Assembly (NCBI GenBank): GCA_016934715.1
Contig: JAFGSI010000069.1
Location: 1 to 59,643, forward strand
Direction of reading: 5' to 3'
Origin: Anaerolineales bacterium
GTDB lineage: Bacteria; Chloroflexota; Anaerolineae; Anaerolineales; Villigracilaceae
DNA length: 59,643 nt
In this document: in pieces, positions 53,260 through 59,643 of the stretch
Layout of the letters: every line of letters begins with the position of its first letter
Numbering within the stretch: position 1 is the stretch's first letter
Position numbers and translations under genes: made by a program
The notes under the pieces: model-generated
Database searches by the model: none
What the model was told of the DNA's origin: nothing
What the model saw: the letters and a program-made list of their open reading frames with translations, nothing else

Positions 53260-53919
53260 ATGATCCGAGAAATGCGTGCCGCCATTTTCGACCTGGATGG
53301 TGTCATTGTCGACACGGCGCACTATCACTACCTGGCCTGGAAACGGCTTGCTCAAGATCTCGGCTTTGATTTCAGCGAAGCCGAGAATGAACGCCTGAAG
53401 GGCGTCAGTCGTACCCGCTCCCTCGAAATCCTGCTGGAAATCGGCGGCCTGACCATGGACGAAGACGCCAGGGCCAGGGCTGCCGCCCGCAAGAACGCCT
53501 GGTACGTTGAGTACCTCGCCCACCTGGATGCCTCGGAGATCCTGCCAGGCGCGGCCGAGTATCTGCACAGCCTGCGCGGGCGGGGGGTCAAAACTGCTCT
53601 CGGCAGCGCGTCCAAGAACGCCCCGCTCATCCTTGCCCGGCTCGGGCTGACCCCGCTGTTCGAGGCGATCGTTGACGGCAACATGGTCAGCCGCGCCAAG
53701 CCCGATCCCGAGGTCTTTCTGCGCGCCGCCAGGCAGCTCCGCACCCCACCGGCCAGCTGCATCGTCTTCGAGGATGCCGAAGCCGGCATCCAGGCAGCCC
53801 TGCGCGCCGGCATGGGCGCGGTGGGTGTTGGCAGACCAGAGACCCTCAAGACAGCAGACATGGTGATCGAAGGGCTGTATCAACTCAACGCCCTGCTGGG
53901 CATTCGCTCTTCTGCATAG
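53260..53919 (+). CDS. pgmB: Beta-phosphoglucomutase (HAD superfamily)
   Basis: A 219-aa HAD phosphatase-fold enzyme. The catalytic DxD is in IFDLDGVIVDTA, followed by HYHYLAWKRLAQDLGF and RLKGVSRTRSLEILLE, which mark beta-PGM. Later motifs are GSASKNAP, SRAKPDPEVFL and VFEDAEAGIQAAL. It converts beta-glucose 1-phosphate to glucose 6-phosphate and so completes the GH65 pathway. It begins 12 nt after GH65 copy 2; an alternative start at 53272 is possible. Confidence 0.93.
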   Translation: MIREMRAAIFDLDGVIVDTAHYHYLAWKRLAQDLGFDFSEAENERLKGVSRTRSLEILLEIGGLTMDEDARARAAARKNAWYVEYLAHLDASEILPGAAEYLHSLRGRGVKTALGSASKNAPLILARLGLTPLFEAIVDGNMVSRAKPDPEVFLRAARQLRTPPASCIVFEDAEAGIQAALRAGMGAVGVGRPETLKTADMVIEGLYQLNALLGIRSSA

Positions 53920-54113
53920 TTCAGGAAGGTTCCCGGCAAATGCCGAAAGGCCACACCGATGGGGGGGCGCCTCCGGGGCACAAAACGGCTCGCCAATGCG
54001 GAAGGGGGGCAAACGCGGACGGCCGGCCGTGTGCAGCGCTGTCAACCAGCCCATGCCGCGCAAGGGGCCAGTTCATCCAGGCCGGCTTTCAATCCCTCCC
54101 GCGCAGTGCTGGT

Positions 54114-55688
54114 TCAGCCGTTCAGTCTTTGATAACTTGCCTTGTTCTGTTTGTAGAACGTGACGAACTCGGCGAAGAGCTTGTCGTAAAGGGCCCGGTT
54201 CTCCGGGTTCGGCAGGTAGATCGCCTTGCATGCGATCTTCTGCGGGATGTCGGCGAAGGCCAGGTGTCCCAGGCCGACAGCGGCGATGAAGGCCGCCCCG
54301 CGGGCGTTGGCCTGGATCGGGTCACGCAGCTGGCGGATGCTCACGTTCATCACGTCGGCCAGGATCTGGCTCCAGACATCCGACTTGGCCCCGCCACCGA
54401 CGAAGTTCAGCTGGGTTAACCTGTGCCCCATGAACTTCTCGGCCGGCCCGACCAGCCAGCGCGCGTTGAGCGCAACCCCCTCCAGGAAGGCGCGCACGAT
54501 ATCCTCGCGGGTCGTCTCCAGCGAGATGTTGAACAGGGCGGCGCGGGCGTTGCGGTCGTCGATCGGGGCGCGCTCGCCGTAGATCCACGGCATGTACATC
54601 AGGCCGTGGCTTCCGGGCGGCGTCTTGGCGGCGATGCGGTCGAAGACCTGGAAGACATCCGGGTTGTGCTCCTCCTGCAGGAGCTCATCCTTGTGGTAGA
54701 GGATCTTGTCGCGCAGGTAGTTCAGGTTGCCGCCGGCGGTCGTCTGCAGGACGATCATCAGGAACTTGCCGGGGATGGCGCACGGCACCGAGGCCATCCA
54801 GGATGAGAGGTCGGTCTTCTTGTAGGGCACGTGGGCGGCGAGCCAGTTGGACGTGCCGATGTAGATGTGGGCGTCGAAATCGTTGACCGCCCCGGCCCCG
54901 ATGGCTGCCGCGCTGACATCGATCGCCCCGGCGACAACCCTGACCCCCTCCTGCAATCCCAGGCTTTGGGCCACCTCCCGCTGCAGCGTCCCGATCACCG
55001 TGGTGCATTGGACCAGTTCCGGGAACTTGTCCGGGGCGATGCCGCAATCTTTGAGCAGGCCGTCATCGTAGGTGATGTGGGCCGAGTCGCGGTTGTCGGT
55101 CACCCAGGAGGTCAGGATCGAGTCGGACGTGGCGACGAATTCCCCGGTCAGGCGCAGGTTCATGTAATCCAGGGCTGTCAGGAACTTGTAGGTCTTCAGG
55201 TAGACTTCGGGATACTCGTGGCGGACGAGCAGCATGTGGGCGGCCGGATCCGTGCCGGTGTGGGTGGGCACGCCGCCGGTCAGGGAAAGCCAGCGCGGCA
55301 GTTTGAAGACGTTGTAGCCGGCCACCTTGACCAGCCCGCCGATGATCTTGTGGAGGTGCCTGGCGCCGCGCATGTCCAGCCAGGAGATCACGTTCATCAA
55401 GGCATTCCCGTCGGCATCGACCGGGATGGTGCACTCCCCCTGCGTCGAGCAGCACACGGCGAGAATGCTCGCGACCGGCACCAGCTCCTTCCGGATCAGG
55501 CGCCTGGCAGTGGCGAGGAAGGCATCCCACCAATCCTGGGGGTCCTGCTCGGCGCCGCCGTCGGGCAGGATGTGGAGCGGCAGCTCCTGGACTTCCCAGC
55601 CGGCCACCCTGCCGGAGGTGGAGATCAGTGCTGTTTTGAGGGCCGAAGTGCCCAGGTCCACGGCGAGAACGTAGGGCTCATTTTCCAT
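54114..55688 (-). CDS. FGGY-family carbohydrate kinase (xylulokinase-like)
   Basis: A 524-aa kinase of the actin-like ATPase fold. The N-terminal phosphate loop is LAVDLGTSALKTALIS. Then come STQGECTIPVD, WLDMRGARHLHK, a substrate-side Asp in GAIDVSAAAIGAG and the ATP-site block LNFVGGGAKSDVWSQILAD with NARGAAFIAAV. AAGGAG precedes the ATG at 55688. Family members phosphorylate xylulose, ribulose, gluconate or related sugars; which one is undecided. It converges on pgmB with 194 nt between, in which I see nothing. Confidence 0.88.
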   Translation of the reverse strand: MENEPYVLAVDLGTSALKTALISTSGRVAGWEVQELPLHILPDGGAEQDPQDWWDAFLATARRLIRKELVPVASILAVCCSTQGECTIPVDADGNALMNVISWLDMRGARHLHKIIGGLVKVAGYNVFKLPRWLSLTGGVPTHTGTDPAAHMLLVRHEYPEVYLKTYKFLTALDYMNLRLTGEFVATSDSILTSWVTDNRDSAHITYDDGLLKDCGIAPDKFPELVQCTTVIGTLQREVAQSLGLQEGVRVVAGAIDVSAAAIGAGAVNDFDAHIYIGTSNWLAAHVPYKKTDLSSWMASVPCAIPGKFLMIVLQTTAGGNLNYLRDKILYHKDELLQEEHNPDVFQVFDRIAAKTPPGSHGLMYMPWIYGERAPIDDRNARAALFNISLETTREDIVRAFLEGVALNARWLVGPAEKFMGHRLTQLNFVGGGAKSDVWSQILADVMNVSIRQLRDPIQANARGAAFIAAVGLGHLAFADIPQKIACKAIYLPNPENRALYDKLFAEFVTFYKQNKASYQRLNG

Positions 55689-55742
55689 TTTCACTCCTTG
55701 ATCGGCCAGGCGCAAAGGTTGAAGTCGGCCCGTGAGCGGGGA

Positions 55743-56810
55743 TCATCCCAGCAGCCGGACCAGTTTCTCGGGCTGCCGGGAGAACGCAGCGATCGGGATC
55801 TCGCCGCGCACCATGGCCAGCAGGGTCTCGGTCAGCAGGCGGCTGACGGGCGTCGGGAGGCCGGCCTGCTGGCCGTGACGCGCCACGGCCCCGTGCAGCC
55901 ACGCGACCTCGCTCTGCCTGCGCCCGGCGTGCAGGTCGATGTGGAAGGACGGCATTTTCCTGCCGCGTCCGCCTCCGACGGCCTTCATCATCACCGGCCG
56001 GGCCAGGAAGGCCGGCAGGCGGGCAGCCAGTGCCAGTATTTTCACGGGGACCCCGGGCAGGTTCACCGGGCGGACCCCCTCGGCGGCCATGACCGCCTGC
56101 GCCTCGCGCGCCAGGCGCATCTCCAGGTCGAACAGGTCCTGGCGGGAGAAGACCTCCGCCGGGGTCATGTCCAGGATGGCCGCCGTGGCGCTGCCCGGCA
56201 GGTTGACCAATACCTTTGACCATTTCATCGCCGCGGCGTGTGGGAAGAGGCGGGCGTTGAGCAGGGCCGCGTTCATTGCCCCGACGAGCCGCCTGGAAAG
56301 GGGATGCCCGGCGGCGATCCCGACCCCGCGCGCCTTTTCGAGGACGATGTCGCCGGGGCCGCGGCGGGCGATCGAGCAGGTCACCGTGCCGGCCAGGATG
56401 CGTTCGGTCCCGAGGGCGGCCGCGATGAGGGCCTCGTTGTCCACGCCGTTCTGCAGGCAGAGGACCGGCGGCATCCGGTCCGCAAAGGGTTGGATCCCCT
56501 CCAGGGCGAGGGCGGTGTCGTAAGATTTCATGGCGAAGACAGCGACATCGAACGGGCCCTGCTCGAATGCCTCCGGGAGAGAAGATGCGATGCCGAAGGC
56601 TTCCGGTCGGATGACCAGCGGCGCTGCCTGTCGGCGCTGCCGGTCGATGGAAACATCCAGGCGCATGCCGCCTGTGCGCAGTTCCGCGGCGGCGGAGGCC
56701 TGCTCGATGAAGGTCACCCGCTGCCCGGCCGCGACCAGCGACCCGCCGATGTAGGTGCCGATCGCCCCGGCTCCAAAGACCAGGGTGGAGAGAGAGGAAG
56801 AGTCAGTCAT
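55743..56810 (-). CDS. Ketopantoate reductase family protein (PanE/ApbA-like)
   Basis: 355 aa. The Rossmann NAD(P) loop is VFGAGAIGTYIGGSL. Family blocks include FAMKSYDTALALEGI, LCLQNGVDNEALI (the GVxN motif) and KWSKVLVNLPGSATAAILDM. The ATG at 56810 has GGAG 6 nt upstream; ATG 56822 lies before it in frame. It could make pantoate for coenzyme A, or act on another 2-keto acid, since it sits next to a sugar kinase rather than panB. Confidence 0.82.
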   Translation of the reverse strand: MTDSSSLSTLVFGAGAIGTYIGGSLVAAGQRVTFIEQASAAAELRTGGMRLDVSIDRQRRQAAPLVIRPEAFGIASSLPEAFEQGPFDVAVFAMKSYDTALALEGIQPFADRMPPVLCLQNGVDNEALIAAALGTERILAGTVTCSIARRGPGDIVLEKARGVGIAAGHPLSRRLVGAMNAALLNARLFPHAAAMKWSKVLVNLPGSATAAILDMTPAEVFSRQDLFDLEMRLAREAQAVMAAEGVRPVNLPGVPVKILALAARLPAFLARPVMMKAVGGGRGRKMPSFHIDLHAGRRQSEVAWLHGAVARHGQQAGLPTPVSRLLTETLLAMVRGEIPIAAFSRQPEKLVRLLG

Positions 56811-56903
56811 GCGTGTCTCCATGTCTTAGAGTACCCCCGACGCATTCAAAAGTTTCGCTGGAGAGAGTCTCCAGCCCGGTGGGGGACGTATCGGGGGGAA
56901 AGA

Positions 56904-57962
56904 TCATGGGGATCCGAATTGGGCCGCCAGGCGGCAGAGCCAGCGCGTAAGGATGCCTGTCCCCGAAAAAACGAAATGGTCATTGGTCTCCGGCTGGAAG
57001 CCCAGCCGTTGCTTGACCTCAAAGGCGCCGCTGCCCCAGCGCAGGGTTTGCACGCCTTGTTCGATTGCGAGGCGGATCCCCTCATATCCCAAGACGAAGT
57101 AAACGTATGGCAAATCGTCCTGGATACCCAGCCCGGTGTGCAGATGGCTATTTCCGTCCCGTAACACGAGTTCCGAGCCGACCAAGCGATCGCCGAGATG
57201 GGCAGTGAGCCAGGTGCCTCCCGAAAGATGCAGGTGCTCCATCACACGCCGGATCCATGGATCCGGGGAATTCCCATAACGGCGGTCGATCTTGCCGACC
57301 AGTTCCAGGGCGGTCGGGATATCACTGACGGCACTGTGGCGTGCGACCCGAATCCCCAGGTCGTTGGCATTCCGAACGCTGCGTTTGTAATGCTTGCGCT
57401 GGTTCTTGCTCAGGCTTGCCAGATATTCCTCGAAGTTCGCCCAGCGGATTTCCAGCCGGGTCCCCGGGTCATTCAGGGAGATGCACCTGAATCCATTCGG
57501 CCATTCGATCTGGCTGGCCTGCGCGGTTTCGAAATCAAAGAGCACCAGGGACGCATGCTGGTTCCTGGCGATCTCGAGAGCCGTGTCCGCGATTGTTTTC
57601 AGCGCGTCGCGGCGCAGTTGGGACTCGGGAAGGATGACACCCGACGTACAGGCCAGTGGGGAACGGCAGATCATCAGCGGCCGGTGCTGTAACAAGCGTC
57701 CCAGAAGCGCACGCGCCATGGGGGGGAAAACGGAGAGCGGTTCATTCCTGGTCAGCCAAAAAGCCGCCCTGGCGATTTCTCGATCGTCGCGGGATAAGAG
57801 GATGTACGTGGGGGGGCAGTCGGAAAGGATTTTCTCTCCCCAGACATACCAGGCATAGCTTTGGAATGGGCGGCCGCCGGAGAGTCTGTTCCAGGCCGTG
57901 GGCCCGATCTCCTCCACCCTATTTTTGATCTGGATTGTGAATTTCTTCTGCTGGTTGTTCAT
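56904..57962 (-). CDS. FemAB/GNAT-like acyltransferase
   Basis: 352 aa. The C-terminal half resembles the Acetyltransf_6/FemAB-type GNAT fold (SLSKNQRKHYKRSVRNANDL, GGTWLTAHLGDRLVGSELVL, FVLGYEGIRLAIEQGVQTLR, WGSGAFEVKQRLGFQPE). Such proteins often act in cell-envelope or peptide-bridge synthesis. The acceptor is unknown. It overlaps the upstream MFS gene by 44 nt, so they are co-expressed. Confidence 0.7.
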   Translation of the reverse strand: MNNQQKKFTIQIKNRVEEIGPTAWNRLSGGRPFQSYAWYVWGEKILSDCPPTYILLSRDDREIARAAFWLTRNEPLSVFPPMARALLGRLLQHRPLMICRSPLACTSGVILPESQLRRDALKTIADTALEIARNQHASLVLFDFETAQASQIEWPNGFRCISLNDPGTRLEIRWANFEEYLASLSKNQRKHYKRSVRNANDLGIRVARHSAVSDIPTALELVGKIDRRYGNSPDPWIRRVMEHLHLSGGTWLTAHLGDRLVGSELVLRDGNSHLHTGLGIQDDLPYVYFVLGYEGIRLAIEQGVQTLRWGSGAFEVKQRLGFQPETNDHFVFSGTGILTRWLCRLAAQFGSP

Positions 57963-59223
57963 ATTTTTGAAACACGATGAAGCTCACACACAGGAGTAGG
58001 CCGCCGGCTACACCCAGGAGGCGAACCCCCAATGGTCCCCGGGGGTCCTCTGCGCTGCGACCGAGCAGCAGGAAGAGCGGCAACAGGGCCGATCCGACGC
58101 CGGCGGCAAGCTGGTCGAGCAGTCCCCATACGGCAAAAAAGGTCCCTTCGCGATGCTGCCCGGTCCTCCTTTTATCCAGGTCGGTGATTTCTGCAGCAAT
58201 GGCAGTTGGCAGGACCTGGGCGCCGGTGAGAACCGCGGCCTGAAGGGAGATCCAAAAAACGCCCTGCAGGATCAGAGGAACAGGGATTTGTTCGCCGAGG
58301 GCCATCAGTCCAGGCATGACGATCGCTCCCGCCAGGAGCGAGGCTGCAAAGACGCGTTCTTTCCCGAAGCGGTTGGCTGCCCAGCTGACGAGCGGATAAC
58401 AGATCAGCGAAACCAGGACCGCCGGCAGGAAGAAGTACACCGTGGCTGCCTCACGCAGCTGGCAGATCTCGGTCACGATATAGGGGAGCGATTCCAATAC
58501 GAATGTAGAGGCGATCCAAAACAGGGCATACGTGATCGTAAAGATGCGGAAAGGGCGGCTGTCGAAAACCGATCGTACGCTCTCTCGGAACGATGTTTTT
58601 GAAAGGAACCTGTCCCCCCCGTTTTTTTCTCGCAGGAAGAGCAATGGAATGAACAGGAAGGGTGCGCTCACGAGCGCAAACACAAACGCGGTCCTCAGAT
58701 AGCCCATGTTTTCGATCAGCGGGCCAGCGAACCCCGCCAGGATGGCGCCGGCCAGGTGAAATCCGGATGCCCAGGCAGATGTATTTACGCGCTGCTTTTC
58801 TTCGGGGATGATTTCCGGCAGGAGGGCTTCATACGGTGTTTGGAAGATCTCGTACGCTACATTAAATCCAATCAGGGCCAGGGCCAGGAAAACCAGATTC
58901 CAGATCGATTCTCCTGCATGGGGTGGCATCCACAACAGGAGGAACAAGAACGGCAGGCAGATGGCTCCTCCGACGATATACGGCATGCGCCGCCCCCAGC
59001 GCGTCCGGGTGCGGTCTGACAGGTATCCGATCGGCAGGGTGATGGCGATGTTGATGCCTCGGCTGACCAGCATGACCAGGCCGAAGAGGCCAGCGGGGAC
59101 CAGGGGGGTTCCAGTGGGGGGCAGGTAGTAATACAGGAGCCAGCCATTTACGACACCCCAAAGGGTGGAACTGGCAACCATGATGGCCGCGTAAAGAATG
59201 CCGATCTTCGGTTTCCTCTGCAT
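57919..59223 (-). CDS. MFS sugar:cation symporter (GPH family-like)
   Basis: 434 aa with about twelve hydrophobic segments. The MFS loop between helices 2 and 3 reads PIGYLSDRTRTRWGRRMPYI, the D-R-T-x-x-x-G-R-R-R/M-P pattern of glycoside-pentoside-hexuronide symporters (MFS_2). AYEIFQTPYEALLPEIIPEE is also typical. The cargo is unknown. It is read with the FemAB-like gene. Confidence 0.83.
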   Translation of the reverse strand: MQRKPKIGILYAAIMVASSTLWGVVNGWLLYYYLPPTGTPLVPAGLFGLVMLVSRGINIAITLPIGYLSDRTRTRWGRRMPYIVGGAICLPFLFLLLWMPPHAGESIWNLVFLALALIGFNVAYEIFQTPYEALLPEIIPEEKQRVNTSAWASGFHLAGAILAGFAGPLIENMGYLRTAFVFALVSAPFLFIPLLFLREKNGGDRFLSKTSFRESVRSVFDSRPFRIFTITYALFWIASTFVLESLPYIVTEICQLREAATVYFFLPAVLVSLICYPLVSWAANRFGKERVFAASLLAGAIVMPGLMALGEQIPVPLILQGVFWISLQAAVLTGAQVLPTAIAAEITDLDKRRTGQHREGTFFAVWGLLDQLAAGVGSALLPLFLLLGRSAEDPRGPLGVRLLGVAGGLLLCVSFIVFQKYEQPAEEIHNPDQK

Positions 59224-59324
59224 CGTATCCTTGTTGCCGATGGACTTCTCCTATTTTACATTGGGCTGACCGAATCGCGCTGGCTTTCTGCCCACGGATT
59301 CCCTTCGGGTGTGGCCGCCGGTAA

Positions 59325-59356
59325 CGAAAAACTTCCGAGGTTCAAACCTCGGAAGT
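59325..59356 (-). terminator. Intrinsic terminator of secF
   Basis: ACTTCCGAGGTT (59331-59342) pairs with AACCTCGGAAGT (59345-59356). On the minus strand the stem is followed by TTTTTCG, giving a standard intrinsic terminator 10 nt after the secF stop. Confidence 0.85.
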
Positions 59357-59366
59357 CCGGTGCCTG

Positions 59367-59643
59367 TTACAGGGTCGCCCCCTGGGGCTTGCGGCGGAAC
59401 CAGTTGCGCCACTCACCGGTCTCCCACAGCACCAGGAAGGGGGCGGCGATGAAGATCGACGAGTAGGTACCGCTGAGCAGGCCGACCAGCAGGATGATGG
59501 CAAACTCCCGCAGGGTCACGCCGCCCATCAGGGCCAGGGCCAGCAGCAGGAACTCGACGGTCATCAACTGGGTGTTGATCGAACGCTGCAGGGTCTGGAC
59601 GATGGAGTGGTTGACCAGGGTCTCGAAGTCCAGGCGGCGCAGG
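59367..59643 (-). CDS. secF: Protein-export membrane protein SecF (C-terminal part)
   Basis: The frame is open to the window edge, so the N-terminus is missing. The 91 residues seen include TLVNHSIVQTLQRSINTQLM, then two hydrophobic segments with GGVTLREFAIILLVGLLSGT and YSSIFIAAPFLVLWE, which match the end of SecF. SecF with SecD uses the proton gradient to help preprotein export. A terminator follows, so it is the last gene of its operon. Confidence 0.9.
   Translation of the reverse strand, partial: LRRLDFETLVNHSIVQTLQRSINTQLMTVEFLLLALALMGGVTLREFAIILLVGLLSGTYSSIFIAAPFLVLWETGEWRNWFRRKPQGATL

Noticed and set aside
53146-54063. Minus-strand open frame across pgmB and the gap after it
   Set aside because: It is antisense to beta-phosphoglucomutase, whose DxD and family signatures are intact.

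Overview
The window is GC-rich, densely packed bacterial chromosome, most likely from a member of the Chloroflexota (Anaerolineae-like). The lineage call is inference. It rests on the DUF11-repeat sortase protein, the GAF/PP2C partner-switching genes, an AfsR-type STAND regulator with a winged-helix start, a glutaminyl-tRNA synthetase of the usual bacterial length, and the overall mix of gene families. No rRNA gene or CRISPR array is visible.

Layout. 1-2268: 3' part of a DUF11-repeat surface protein ending in an LPGTG motif and a sortase domain. 2358-7786: CpaF/TadA ATPase, then a STAS protein, an anti-sigma kinase and a multi-GAF PP2C phosphatase. 7897-15569: cell-shape and division-site cluster mreB-mreC-mreD-mrdA-minC-minD-minE-rodA. 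15580-20435: gltX, a lower-GC methyltransferase, glnS and a small membrane protein. 20487-20557: tRNA-Gln(CTG). About 3 kb lies between the tRNA 3' end and an imperfect copy of it (20548-20572 and 23504-23528). This looks like a decayed island with an MNT/HEPN pair whose toxin carries an in-frame stop, a Phd/PIN pair whose toxin has lost an acidic residue, transposase fragments, a TadE/G-like pseudogene and a tiny palindromic element. An istB remnant and an HD-GYP protein follow.

25431-39478 (minus strand) is a long run of metal, redox and maturation genes. Read in the direction of transcription it holds an XRE-cupin regulator, ferredoxin, DUF5320 protein, a peroxiredoxin whose peroxidatic Cys codon is TGA with a SECIS-like GGUC hairpin behind it, a zinc ribbon, a frame-disrupted NifX-like gene, DUF1847, Mrp, a hypothetical protein, a CGGC protein, a threonine synthase fused to a response-regulator receiver domain, peptide deformylase, a 58-aa ORF, a ZIP metal transporter, a radical-SAM remnant, a molybdenum hydroxylase and a thioredoxin-VKOR fusion. 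The peroxiredoxin implies that the organism makes selenoproteins.

40197-53919 is a coherent sugar locus. It has a secreted GH87-type alpha-1,3-glucanase lipoprotein, two ABC permeases, a binding lipoprotein, a STAND ATPase overlapping a LacI regulator, two tandem GH65 phosphorylases and beta-phosphoglucomutase. Identical 16-bp palindromes, AGTTGAACGTTCAACT, lie between the two divergent arms and before the GH65 genes; a weaker copy precedes lacI. I read this as an alpha-1,3-glucan (or nigerose-like disaccharide) utilisation regulon: external hydrolysis, ABC import, inverting phosphorolysis to beta-glucose 1-phosphate, and conversion to glucose 6-phosphate. 54114-59643 holds an FGGY sugar kinase, a ketopantoate-reductase-like enzyme, a FemAB/GNAT-like protein, a GPH-type MFS transporter and the 3' end of secF.

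Several starts (minC, mntA and the STAND gene, perhaps rodA) have a TATAAT-like box only 6-11 nt before the ATG, which points to leaderless transcripts.
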